This document shows, piece after piece, positions 1 to 6,644 of a stretch of 6,644 nucleotides of DNA. Made by a program: the position numbers and the translations under genes. The notes below the pieces were generated by a model. That model saw only the letters and a list, made by a program, of their open reading frames with translations, ran no database searches and was not told the DNA's origin. The number at the start of each line of letters is the position of its first letter. The stretch's first letter is position 1. The stretch comes from Ignavibacteriales bacterium (GTDB taxonomy: Bacteria; Bacteroidota; Ignavibacteria; Ignavibacteriales; Ignavibacteriaceae): positions 1 to 6,644 of the forward strand of contig JAGUXE010000065.1 in NCBI GenBank assembly GCA_020061995.1. The letters run 5' to 3'.

Positions 1-509
1 CTCTATTTTGCGGATTTGGTATAATTGAATTAAAAACTACCACGCCCATTTATATCAATTCCGGAGTAATAAATCTTACCAAAGAAAAAGATCTTCCCCA
101 AAAACTAAAAATAATTTATAATAAAATTGAAGAATTAATTTCTGAATTTTCTCCAAATGAATTCGCAATTGAGACAGCTTTTTATGGTAAGAATATTCAA
201 TCTGTAATGAAAATTGGCTATGCACGCGGAGTTGCATTACTGGCTGCAGTACATAGTGATCTTCACATTACCGAATATTCTCCGCGCGAAGTTAAAAAGG
301 CAGTTGTAGGTACCGGAGCTGCTTCCAAAGAACAAATTCAATATATGGTTTCATCTTTTCTTAAAATTAAAACCGATAAAAAAAAATTTGACGAAACTGA
401 TGCTCTTGCAATAGCGTTGTGCCATGCTTTCAGATTTAAATCCGTTGCTCAAAAAAATGTAAGTTGGAAATCATTCGTTGAAGCATTTCCCGAAAGGATA
501 ATTGGATGA
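1..509 (+). CDS. ruvC: Crossover junction endodeoxyribonuclease RuvC (5' end cut by window)
   Basis: RuvC is the metal-dependent nuclease that resolves Holliday junctions as a dimer, working with RuvAB in recombination and repair. The frame is open from base 3, well upstream of the internal ATG at 207, so that ATG is not the start. The first residues (CGFGIIE) line up with the TGYGVI segment that follows the DPG motif of E. coli RuvC, so about 11-12 residues, including the first catalytic Asp, lie outside the window. The other three acidic residues are visible: Glu in AIETAFYG (bases 171-173, equivalent to E66) and two Asp in FDETDALA (390-392 and 399-401, equivalent to D138 and D141). The segments YARGVALLAAV and KKAVVGTGAASKEQIQ are also typical of the family. 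The gene ends in TGA and overlaps ruvA by 4 bases. Identification is secure; it looks intact as far as it can be seen. Confidence 0.96.
   Translation, partial: LFCGFGIIELKTTTPIYINSGVINLTKEKDLPQKLKIIYNKIEELISEFSPNEFAIETAFYGKNIQSVMKIGYARGVALLAAVHSDLHITEYSPREVKKAVVGTGAASKEQIQYMVSSFLKIKTDKKKFDETDALAIALCHAFRFKSVAQKNVSWKSFVEAFPERIIG
493..498 (+). promoter_or_regulatory. Shine-Dalgarno site of ruvA inside the end of ruvC
   Basis: AAAGGA lies 7 bases before the ruvA ATG at 506, within the last codons of ruvC. It supports that start. Together with the ATGA stop/start overlap it suggests translational coupling of ruvA to ruvC. Confidence 0.65.
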
Positions 510-1087
510 TAGGTTATTTATCCGGTAAGTTATTATCTGCAAAACCGACCAAGATTATTCTTGACGTAAATGGTGTCGGTTATTTAGTTAATATTTCAAT
601 CACTACTTTTGAAAAAATTTCAGATAAAAAAGACGTTGCTCTGTTTATCTATACAAATGTACGTGAAGATGCCATAACACTTTTCGGTTTCTTTTCTGAA
701 AACGAAAAAGAGATGTTTGAACTCCTGATAAGTGTAAACGGAATAGGTCCCAAATTAGCACAAAGTATTCTTTCCGGAATTCAAGTTGATGAGCTTCGTC
801 AAGCGATTCATTCATCCGACATTTCACGCATTGTAGCAATTCCTGGTATCGGTAGAAAAACCGCCGAGAGATTGGTTGTTGAATTGCGTGGTAAAGTTGA
901 TTCATTATCAGAAGTTGAAACAGGAAGTATATCAAGCAACATAAGAAGTGAGGCTATTTCTGCATTAACAACATTGGGTTATAATCTGAAAACTGCAGAA
1001 AAAATTACGCGTGATTTACTGACCGCTGACAGCAACATTACTATAGAGGACTTAATCAGAAAAGCTTTATCACAGCTTAACAGGTAG
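506..1087 (+). CDS. ruvA: Holliday junction branch migration protein RuvA
   Basis: RuvA binds the four-way junction as a tetramer and loads the RuvB motor for branch migration. The 193 residues are close to the family length (203 in E. coli). Three domains are visible. Residues 1-63 form the N-terminal OB-like domain, starting MIGYLSGKL, with VNGVGY at 21-26. Its acidic pin, E54-D55, corresponds to E55/D56 of E. coli and keeps the strands apart. Two helix-hairpin-helix motifs follow: VNGIGPKLAQSIL at 77-89 and IPGIGRKTAERL at 112-123. A linker (about 132-145) leads to the C-terminal three-helix domain that contacts RuvB (about 146-193, with ALTTLGY at 153-159). The ATG overlaps the ruvC stop and has a ribosome site 7 bases upstream. 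The next gene is on the other strand, so ruvB is not in this operon downstream. Confidence 0.97.
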   Translation: MIGYLSGKLLSAKPTKIILDVNGVGYLVNISITTFEKISDKKDVALFIYTNVREDAITLFGFFSENEKEMFELLISVNGIGPKLAQSILSGIQVDELRQAIHSSDISRIVAIPGIGRKTAERLVVELRGKVDSLSEVETGSISSNIRSEAISALTTLGYNLKTAEKITRDLLTADSNITIEDLIRKALSQLNR

Positions 1088-1090
1088 ATT

Positions 1091-2362
1091 TTAGGTTTTT
1101 TGTTTTTTCTTTTTTGCTGCAGGGAAAAGAACATTATTTAGAATTAATCTGTAACCTGGAGAATTTTTATATAAAGATAATTCTGTTTGAGGATCACCAA
1201 CCGCATGTTGATAATCTTCAGGGTCATGACCACCATAAAAAGTAAATGTACCCCGACCATAATTGCCGTGCATATATTTAACTTGATTTGTCCCTTGACG
1301 TTCTCCCATTATCACAACTGAACTTTTAATCAACTCTCTCCTAAACATCGTTGTCTGCCCCATAAATCCTCTAATTACATTAGCATGATTTTGCGTTAGC
1401 ATAGATGGAACTGGATCATACTTTGCCGAAAAATCAAAGAGTGTGAAATAATCATTATCCTGATTCAATATTTCCATCGGTTGAATGTCGATATCACTAT
1501 ACTCATAAACGAATGGATTATTTTCAAGTTTAAATTTGTCAAAAGCCAGTGTGTTAGAAAAATCAAGTTTGCTTTGTGCCTGGGGGTCAGGAGCATCACC
1601 ATCATACATTCTATCACAAATATCAACCTCATGAGCGGATAGAGCGATGTCATAAGAATCGGTTGCTGAACACATTGCGAACATGAATCCACCCTGCCCG
1701 ATAAATTTCTTTATTGTTAAAGAAACTGATCGCATCATCTCAGAAACCTTTCTGAATCCCAGTTTTTTCGCTTCATTTTCATATCTGATTTGTTGATCGA
1801 TGTACCATTGTGCGTTACTGAAACTTGCATAGAATTTCCCGTACTGCCCGGTAAAATCTTCATGATGAAGATGAAGCCAATCATATTTTTCAAGGTCACC
1901 TCGAAGGATTTCCTCATTAAAAACTTTTTCGTAAGGTATTTTTGAATATTCTAAAGCTAAAGTAACGGCATCATCCCAAGGTTGGAATCCCGGCGGAACA
2001 AAGACTGCAATTTTGGGTGCTTTTTCTAGCCGCATGAGTTCCATATTCTGATCATCACTCTGAACAAAGGAATAAATATCTGCCGACTGTGACGCTGAAA
2101 GCTCTTGAAAAAAAACTCCTTCAATCCTACACTCAGATAAAACCTGATTAGAATAATCAATCATAAAGGAGCCGCCACGATAATTTAAAAGCCAATCAGC
2201 TTTCAGTCCATTTTCCAATGCGTGAAAAGTTATTCCGTATGCTTTAAGATGATTGGATTGCTGCAAGTCCATAGGGATTAGAATTTTATCTTGTGCCAAT
2301 GACGAGAAAGTCAAAAGAGATAAAAATAGAAATGCTTTTTTAAATAGATTATTCATCAGCAT
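1091..2362 (-). CDS. Secreted protein of unknown function, amidotransferase-like; often labelled 'asparagine synthetase B'
   Basis: The 423-residue product starts with a signal peptide: KK at 8-9, a hydrophobic core at 10-22, and a likely cut after Ala23 (SSLA|QD), so it should be exported. Proteins of this type in Bacteroidota-group genomes are often named asparagine synthetase B, but I see no N-terminal Cys nucleophile and no SGGxDS ATP-binding motif of AsnB, so I do not accept that name. The mature part suggests a class-I glutamine amidotransferase/ThuA-like fold. IAVFVPPG (118-125) is followed by YDWLHLHHEDFTGQYG (160-175), then GGFMFAMCSATDSYD (224-238) with Cys231 placed like a nucleophile-elbow cysteine, and finally GGHDPEDYQH (377-386) and SPGYRLILNN (401-410). 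It ends in a lysine-rich tail, KKKKQKT. ATG codons at 2362 and 2356 are both possible starts; neither has a clear ribosome site. It lies 31 bases after clpX, probably in the same transcript. The catalytic role is inference. Confidence 0.8.
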   Translation of the reverse strand: MLMNNLFKKAFLFLSLLTFSSLAQDKILIPMDLQQSNHLKAYGITFHALENGLKADWLLNYRGGSFMIDYSNQVLSECRIEGVFFQELSASQSADIYSFVQSDDQNMELMRLEKAPKIAVFVPPGFQPWDDAVTLALEYSKIPYEKVFNEEILRGDLEKYDWLHLHHEDFTGQYGKFYASFSNAQWYIDQQIRYENEAKKLGFRKVSEMMRSVSLTIKKFIGQGGFMFAMCSATDSYDIALSAHEVDICDRMYDGDAPDPQAQSKLDFSNTLAFDKFKLENNPFVYEYSDIDIQPMEILNQDNDYFTLFDFSAKYDPVPSMLTQNHANVIRGFMGQTTMFRRELIKSSVVIMGERQGTNQVKYMHGNYGRGTFTFYGGHDPEDYQHAVGDPQTELSLYKNSPGYRLILNNVLFPAAKKKKQKT

Positions 2363-2393
2363 GCTAAACGTTTAATTAAAAAATTTAACAAAG

Positions 2394-3650
2394 CTATGCT
2401 GATTTACGGTCTGATTCAATATAAATCGGATCAGCTTTTTCCTCTACTACATCTCTTGTAATAATACATTTATCGACGTTGGTTTTTGAAGGAAGATCGA
2501 ACATAACATCAATCATAAAATTTTCAATAATAGACCGGAGTGCACGAGCTCCTGTTTTTCGAGCCATCGCTTTTTTTACAACTGAATCTAATGCAAACGG
2601 ATCAAATTCAAGTTTAACCCCTTCCATCGCAAATAATTTTTTGTATTGCTTGATGATTGCATTCTTTGGTTTTGTTAGAATATTTTTAAGTGCTTCTTCA
2701 TTGAGGGAGTGTAGTGGGGCAAATATAGGTATTCTACCAATTAGTTCCGGGATTAAACCGAAACGCAATAAATCTTCCGGTTGAACCATAGAAACAAGTT
2801 CATCATCTGTAAAATGATGTTGAACGCTTAGATCTGCACCAAAACCCATTTTGCTCATATTTATGCGCGAAGCAATAATTTTTTCAATCCCTTCAAAAGC
2901 GCCACCGACAATAAATAAAATATTTTTAGTGTTAACATTAATCAAGTTTTGTTCGGGATGTTTTCTTCCCCCTTTTGGTGGAACACCGGCTACAGTTCCT
3001 TCTAGGATTTTTAACAATGCTTGCTGAACACCTTCACCCGATACGTCACGCGTAATTGATGCTCCATCACTTTTACGAGCAATTTTATCGATTTCATCAA
3101 TATATACAATCCCTCGTTGCGCTCTTTCGACATTATAATCCGAGGCTTGTAACAGATGAACGAGAACAGTTTCAACATCATCACCAACATATCCGGCTTC
3201 AGTAATTGTGGTTGCATCAGCTATTGCAAAGGGAACGTCCAATATTTTAGAGAGTGTTTGTGCAAGTAAAGTTTTACCAACACCGGTTGACCCGATTAAA
3301 AGAATATTACTTTTTTCAATTTCGACGTCATCAAGTTCTATAAAATTCGTTTTAGTATTAATTCTCTTATAATGATTATAAACTGCGACTGATAAAACTT
3401 TTTTTGCCCGCTCTTGTCCGATTACATGTTCATCAAGAGTTTTTTTAATTACATCGGGGGTAAGATCATGAGATCTCTTTGGCTTACTGCCATTGTATGC
3501 TGCAAGGTTATTACGAAGTATATCAACACTACTTCCGATACACATATCACAAATGTAAACATCAGGTCCTGCTATTAAACTGCCGACCTCACTACCATCT
3601 TTACCGCAGAAAGAACACCTTACAATTCTGCTGTTACTTTTTTTTGCCAT
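2394..3650 (-). CDS. clpX: ATP-dependent Clp protease ATP-binding subunit ClpX
   Basis: ClpX is the hexameric AAA+ unfoldase that recognises, unfolds and feeds tagged proteins to the ClpP peptidase in the cytoplasm. At 418 residues it matches the family (424 in E. coli). The N-terminal zinc domain has Cys12, Cys15, Cys34 and Cys37. The AAA+ core shows Walker A GSTGVGKT (120-127), pore-1 loop GYVG (153-156), Walker B IVYIDE (181-186), the RKH loop (229-231), the arginine finger in ELIGR (Arg306) and sensor 2 in KTGARALRS (Arg369). The ClpP-docking loop reads MGF (268-270) where E. coli has IGF. All essential residues are present. It begins 7 bases after the stop of the TPR gene, with no clear ribosome site, so translation may be coupled. 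No clpP or tig, the usual neighbours, is in the window. Confidence 0.98.
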   Translation of the reverse strand: MAKKSNSRIVRCSFCGKDGSEVGSLIAGPDVYICDMCIGSSVDILRNNLAAYNGSKPKRSHDLTPDVIKKTLDEHVIGQERAKKVLSVAVYNHYKRINTKTNFIELDDVEIEKSNILLIGSTGVGKTLLAQTLSKILDVPFAIADATTITEAGYVGDDVETVLVHLLQASDYNVERAQRGIVYIDEIDKIARKSDGASITRDVSGEGVQQALLKILEGTVAGVPPKGGRKHPEQNLINVNTKNILFIVGGAFEGIEKIIASRINMSKMGFGADLSVQHHFTDDELVSMVQPEDLLRFGLIPELIGRIPIFAPLHSLNEEALKNILTKPKNAIIKQYKKLFAMEGVKLEFDPFALDSVVKKAMARKTGARALRSIIENFMIDVMFDLPSKTNVDKCIITRDVVEEKADPIYIESDRKSA

Positions 3651-3657
3651 ATATAAA

Positions 3658-5499
3658 CTAACTTACTTTTTTTCTTAAATGATTAATTTCTTCTCTTGCT
3701 TTATCGAGATAAAGCGAATTTGGGAATTTTGCTAAAAGCTGTTCATAAATATCAATCGCTTGTTTATCAGAGCCTATCCCAAATTGATATATCTGTGCTG
3801 ACAAAAATAACGCTTTATCAGCAAAAAGGTTTAAATTTTCTTGTAAAACTATTAATTCCCCGATTTTTAACGCAGTCGGGAAATTATCAAGCGCAATTTC
3901 ACATTCCATTTTTGTAATAGACGCATAATTCTTTAAAAAGATTGCTTGTTCGTTTTTCTCAATTTCTCCCAATACCTTGATCGCATCAGAATATTTTTTT
4001 TTAAATATTAGTAATTCTGCCTCCGCAAATCGTGTTAATAATAACGAATCATTCATTGATGTGTTTAATAGAATTGATAGTTCCAGAGCATCATTAGCAA
4101 TATTATCCTTGAAGGCTCCGGAAACCTCATTCAACAATGAGCGAGCTTCGCCAAATTCACCTATGAAATATAATAGTTCAGCTTTTCTGAATTTTGCCAG
4201 ATTTTTTTCATCTGGCTGACTTCTCGGGAAAGATATTACAAGATCAAGATATTCTTTCGCAACGCCTATTTCATCATTTAAAAGAGCTATTCTTGCAATC
4301 GCTTCACACGATGATGAATAGTGTGAAGACATCTTATAATGTTGAGCAATAAATAAGTATGACTCATTAGCTTTTTCAATCTGTTGTAAACGATTTTCAT
4401 AAATTACACCGATTCTGTAAAATGCCTCAATAGCTACTTCGGTGTTTGGATAGCTTTTTATTATTTCTCGATAAGCTTCAATGCTTTTTTCAAATTCTGA
4501 TTTAAGCAATATTTTATAGCCCTTGAAAGGTTTCCATAATGGTAAATCATTCTTAATTTTTTCTTCCAATGACGCTTCAAATGTTTTTGCAAAACCGAGT
4601 TTGATTTGTGAGATATAGGGTGCAGATGGATAATTATTCAACAAATGCTCAAACGCCCTTGATGCAAATGAATATTGCTTTAATGAATATAAACGTTGTG
4701 CTAGATTAAAAATATCAGCTCCGTTTTTATTCAATTTCTTATCCAAATCAATATTAAGAATTAGTGCTTTTTCGAAATATGAACTTTCTAAATATGCATT
4801 AACGATTAACGGAGCATAATTAACATTCGTTCGGGGATTCTTTCCTTCAAGTGTTTCAATAATTATCGGAAGTGCTTCAGGACGCCCTAGAAGTGGATAA
4901 ACTCTTCCTTCAATTTGTTTAAGTTGATTCGGGTCAGAATCTAGTAACTCACAATATTCGTTTATTGCCTCCGCATATTGCATCCGAAGCGAGTATAAAT
5001 TAGCTAACTCGTACGAATAAATTGTCTTGTTCGGAGAACTGTTTTTCGCCAAAACCAAAATTTCAATCGCTTTATCAAAAACTCTCAATTCGATAGCATA
5101 ATTTGAGAGAATTCTATAAACATTCTGATTCCCTTTGGCTTGAGAAAGTGCATCATCCCAAATTTGAAAAGCTTTCTTCTCTTCCCCTTTTAAATAAAGA
5201 GTAACACCAAGCATTCCAATAAGATTATAATCACTCGGCTGAGATTTCAAGCGATCTTCTGTTATTCGAATTGATTTATCATATTCTTTGGTTTGGATAT
5301 AAATTTTGTTCAACGAAAAGAAGAATTGATAATTTTCCGGCTGAGCATTATAAACCTCTTCATAAACTTCAGTTGCCCGCTTTAACTCCCCCATCTGTTC
5401 ATAACTTTGAGCAAGCATAAATTTATTCTGAAGATTACCTTGCTGCCCAAAAGCATAAGCGATAAGTAAAACTGAAATTATTAAAGATTTAATGTTCAT
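3658..5499 (-). CDS. Secreted tetratricopeptide-repeat (TPR) protein
   Basis: The 613-residue product begins with a signal peptide: Lys4, a hydrophobic core at about 5-17, and a likely cut after Gly18 in AFG|QQ. There is no lipobox Cys and no further membrane helix, so it should be periplasmic or loosely attached to the outer membrane. Nearly the whole mature chain is TPR-like helix pairs. Clear units include [20 protein letters not shown] (27-46), [20 protein letters not shown] (97-116), the repeat around [19 protein letters not shown] (164-182), and the last one near the C-terminus ending [15 protein letters not shown]. Such repeats bind other proteins; the partner cannot be read from the sequence. 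Layout and length resemble the large secreted TPR proteins common in Bacteroidota and Ignavibacteria. It follows the TauE-like gene by 18 bases and precedes clpX by 7, so it belongs to the same operon. No enzyme domain is visible. Confidence 0.88.
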   Translation of the reverse strand: MNIKSLIISVLLIAYAFGQQGNLQNKFMLAQSYEQMGELKRATEVYEEVYNAQPENYQFFFSLNKIYIQTKEYDKSIRITEDRLKSQPSDYNLIGMLGVTLYLKGEEKKAFQIWDDALSQAKGNQNVYRILSNYAIELRVFDKAIEILVLAKNSSPNKTIYSYELANLYSLRMQYAEAINEYCELLDSDPNQLKQIEGRVYPLLGRPEALPIIIETLEGKNPRTNVNYAPLIVNAYLESSYFEKALILNIDLDKKLNKNGADIFNLAQRLYSLKQYSFASRAFEHLLNNYPSAPYISQIKLGFAKTFEASLEEKIKNDLPLWKPFKGYKILLKSEFEKSIEAYREIIKSYPNTEVAIEAFYRIGVIYENRLQQIEKANESYLFIAQHYKMSSHYSSSCEAIARIALLNDEIGVAKEYLDLVISFPRSQPDEKNLAKFRKAELLYFIGEFGEARSLLNEVSGAFKDNIANDALELSILLNTSMNDSLLLTRFAEAELLIFKKKYSDAIKVLGEIEKNEQAIFLKNYASITKMECEIALDNFPTALKIGELIVLQENLNLFADKALFLSAQIYQFGIGSDKQAIDIYEQLLAKFPNSLYLDKAREEINHLRKKVS

Positions 5500-5517
5500 T
5501 ATATAAACGGAATACTC

Positions 5518-5880
5518 TTACTTATCCGTAAATAGTTTTATGGAATAAGCTAACAAAAGAACCGCAAAAACTTTTTTAACAATATTCTCGGGAAGTGTAA
5601 CGGCAACTTTTGACGCAAAATAACTTCCAATTACGAACGTCATAACCATAAATATTGCAGCTTTATAATTTACCATTCCTGCTTTATGGTAATTAATCAA
5701 AGCGATCAACCCTATCGGAAAAGACAAAAGAGCGAGCGAAGTTCCTTGAGCTGTGTGCTGGCTGAATCCTAATAATAAAACGAGAGCGGGAACAATTAAA
5801 AGTCCGCCACCGATACCAAGAAATCCGCTAAGCATTCCGGCGGCCAAACCTATTGCCAAATAAGTAACTATTTGTTGCAT
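5518..5880 (-). CDS. TauE/SafE-family membrane protein, half-size
   Basis: The product is a 120-residue, very hydrophobic protein with about four membrane segments (about 4-36, perhaps re-entrant, then 46-62, 73-90 and 101-117). The family signature GMLSGFLGIGGGLLIVPAL is at 15-33, followed by QGTSLALLSFP at 45-55, as in the N-terminal half of TauE/SafE (former DUF81) proteins. Family members are proposed exporters of sulfite, sulfoacetate or other organic anions. Full-length members are around 250 residues and contain two related halves; this one holds a single half. Its stop (TAA at 5518-5520) is clean and the operon continues directly, so it looks like a natural short form that would have to act as a dimer, not a decayed gene. 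It is the first gene of the minus-strand operon. The substrate is unknown, and no neighbouring gene points to sulfur metabolism. Confidence 0.88.
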   Translation of the reverse strand: MQQIVTYLAIGLAAGMLSGFLGIGGGLLIVPALVLLLGFSQHTAQGTSLALLSFPIGLIALINYHKAGMVNYKAAIFMVMTFVIGSYFASKVAVTLPENIVKKVFAVLLLAYSIKLFTDK

Positions 5881-5900
5881 AATCTTAAACTTTAGAATTA

Positions 5901-5929
5901 GTGATACATTTACTAAATTTGAATTTCAA
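5901..5929 (-). promoter_or_regulatory. Candidate sigma-70-type promoter of the minus-strand operon
   Basis: Read on the minus strand, TTGAAA (5929-5924, 5/6 match to the -35 consensus) is followed after exactly 17 bases by TATCAC (5906-5901, 4/6 match to the -10). Transcription would begin near 5894, giving a leader of about 14 bases before the ATG at 5880. The region is AT-rich, so such matches arise by chance fairly easily. Confidence 0.35.
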
Positions 5930-6018
5930 TTTAATGATAAATCTTAATTAGAAAAAAACATTTATATGTCAGGGTAATTTTGAACATGCGAAGAATTCCC
6001 TTTAAATAATTTTGAAAC

Positions 6019-6022
6019 GGAG
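6019..6022 (+). promoter_or_regulatory. Shine-Dalgarno site of the glycosyltransferase-like gene
   Basis: GGAG lies 5 bases before the ATG at 6028 and decides that start. It contrasts with the minus-strand genes, none of which has such a site at normal spacing. Confidence 0.65.
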
Positions 6023-6027
6023 TAGTA

Positions 6028-6644
6028 ATGTCAAAGAAAATAACAGCATTTTTACCTTATAATGGACTAGGACACACAAAAGAAACAGTTGCGAATCTAT
6101 TCAATACCACATGTGTTGAAAAAATATATTTAATAACATCGCAAAATGATCTTCCAAAGATTGAGAATTGTGAAATAGTCTATTCTGAATATACATTTTC
6201 AAGTGAAGCAATCTCAACACTAATAAAAAAAACGAATACAGAATATGCCCTTGTGTTAAAACAAGACACAAAAATTGAAATCGGGCAATTCGGTTTGGAA
6301 AGAATGCTGCAAATTGCATTTGATACGGGAGCCGGATTAACTTATTCTGACTACTTTGAAATTAAGGAAGATACCAGAAACAATCATCCGGTTATTGAAT
6401 ATCAATCCGGAGCTTTGCGTGATGATTTTAATTTTGGTTTCCTTTTTCTATTCAGTAAAGAAGCCCTTGATTATGCTGCTTCAAAACCAAGTGGTAATTA
6501 TAATTTTGCCGGACTTTATGATTTAAGATTAAAAGTCTCACAAAAATTTCCTTTGTTTCGATTGGGTGATAGTTTCTGGATAACCTTTGTAGTCTACATG
6601 ATGATGATTATGATTTGGTTAATGCGAATGCTCCGAATCTTCTC
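6028..6644 (+). CDS. Glycosyltransferase-like (GT-A/family 2-like) protein, 3' end cut by window, probable frameshift
   Basis: The start ATG at 6028 has GGAG 5 bases upstream. About 205 codons are visible and the gene runs off the right edge. The N-terminus, ITAFLPYNGLGHTKETVANL, is the first strand and helix of a GT-A-type nucleotide-sugar fold. EYALVLKQDTKIEI (72-85) sits where family 2 enzymes have their metal/nucleotide-binding Asp, and GAGLTYSDYFE (101-111) and AGLYDLRLKVSQKFPLFRLGD (161-181) continue a pattern I recognise from glycosyltransferases of the Bacteroidota/Ignavibacteria group. Sugar donor and acceptor cannot be read; cell-surface glycan synthesis is the usual role of this class. 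After about residue 182 the frame becomes odd: it reads MMMIMIWLMRMLRIF, while the -1 frame is open from 6573 to the edge and reads DDDYDLVNANAPNLL with codon use like the rest of the window. A one-base loss between about 6573 and 6597 is likely. Fold assignment is moderate; function is inferred. Confidence 0.7.
   Translation, partial: MSKKITAFLPYNGLGHTKETVANLFNTTCVEKIYLITSQNDLPKIENCEIVYSEYTFSSEAISTLIKKTNTEYALVLKQDTKIEIGQFGLERMLQIAFDTGAGLTYSDYFEIKEDTRNNHPVIEYQSGALRDDFNFGFLFLFSKEALDYAASKPSGNYNFAGLYDLRLKVSQKFPLFRLGDSFWITFVVYMMMIMIWLMRMLRIF

Larger units (their letters stand above)
5881..6027. other. Divergent intergenic region
   Basis: This 147-base stretch is the only real non-coding gap in the window and must carry the start signals of both the minus-strand operon and the plus-strand glycosyltransferase-like gene. 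It is very AT-rich. A short palindrome, TTGAATTTCAA (5919-5929), sits over the candidate minus-strand -35 box. For the plus strand the best promoter guess is TTGAAC (5980-5985) with TAAATA (6003-6008) at 17 bases or AATAAT (6005-6010) at 19, which would leave a leader of only about 10 bases; I do not rate it highly. I see no small ORF, RNA gene or riboswitch here. Confidence 0.6.

Noticed and set aside
207..509. ATG at 207 as the start of a short separate gene
   Set aside because: The frame upstream is open to the window edge and encodes conserved RuvC residues including a catalytic Glu, so the ATG is internal.
645..935. Antisense open frame of 96 codons opposite ruvA
   Set aside because: It overlaps a certain gene completely, has no recognisable motif and shows composition typical of a shadow frame.
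1062..1112. Possible intrinsic terminator after ruvA: AAGCT/AGCTT inverted repeat followed by T-runs
   Set aside because: The stem is only 5 bp and lies inside the ruvA coding end, with about 17 bases between it and the T-tract, too far for a classic terminator.
2479..2784. Plus-strand open frame of 101 codons opposite clpX
   Set aside because: It lies wholly inside the strongly conserved clpX coding sequence and its translation resembles no family.
6101..6319. Minus-strand open frame of 72 codons opposite the glycosyltransferase-like gene
   Set aside because: It has a Phe/Leu/His-rich shadow composition and the plus-strand gene explains this stretch with a good ribosome site.
6570..6600. 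Programmed -1 ribosomal frameshift in the glycosyltransferase-like gene
   Set aside because: I find no slippery heptamer in the original frame and no clear downstream stem; an indel explains the data more simply.
6598..6613. ATG/GAT trinucleotide run as a phase-variable repeat
   Set aside because: It has only three to four imperfect units, and slippage by triplets would not change the reading frame.
1..6644. CRISPR array, tRNA/rRNA, IS element, phage or defence genes
   Set aside because: No direct-repeat series, transposase, integrase or RNA-gene pattern is visible; nearly all the DNA is covered by the genes described.

Overview
The window is ordinary-looking bacterial chromosome, AT-rich and densely coded, with seven genes. 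The proteins resemble those of the Bacteroidota/Chlorobi side of the tree, and Ignavibacteria-type genomes fit best. The reasons are a secreted protein often labelled 'asparagine synthetase B' in that group, a large secreted TPR protein, a GT-A-like protein recognisable from that group, and several genes without a Shine-Dalgarno sequence. The placement rests on remembered family resemblance, not a search.

Layout: (1) Positions 1-1087, plus strand, hold the 3' part of ruvC, whose first dozen or so codons lie outside the window, and a complete ruvA. They overlap by ATGA and make Holliday-junction proteins; ruvB is not here. (2) Positions 1091-5880, minus strand, hold four closely spaced genes read right to left: a half-size TauE/SafE membrane protein, a secreted TPR-repeat protein, clpX, and a secreted protein with a class-I amidotransferase-like look. 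The gaps are 18, 7 and 31 bases, so this is probably one transcript. It meets ruvA tail to tail with only 3 bases between the stops. (3) Positions 5881-6027 form a divergent intergenic region with a candidate promoter for the minus-strand operon. (4) Positions 6028-6644, plus strand, hold the 5' part of a glycosyltransferase-like gene that runs off the window and probably carries a frameshift in its last 75 bases.

The ruv genes are a clear functional pair. The minus-strand operon has no obvious shared pathway: a cytoplasmic unfoldase is placed between two exported proteins, away from clpP and tig. I see no phage, IS element, CRISPR array, tRNA, rRNA or defence system. The points most worth a second look are the uncharacterised secreted Cys-containing protein tied to clpX, and the apparent frameshift at the right edge.
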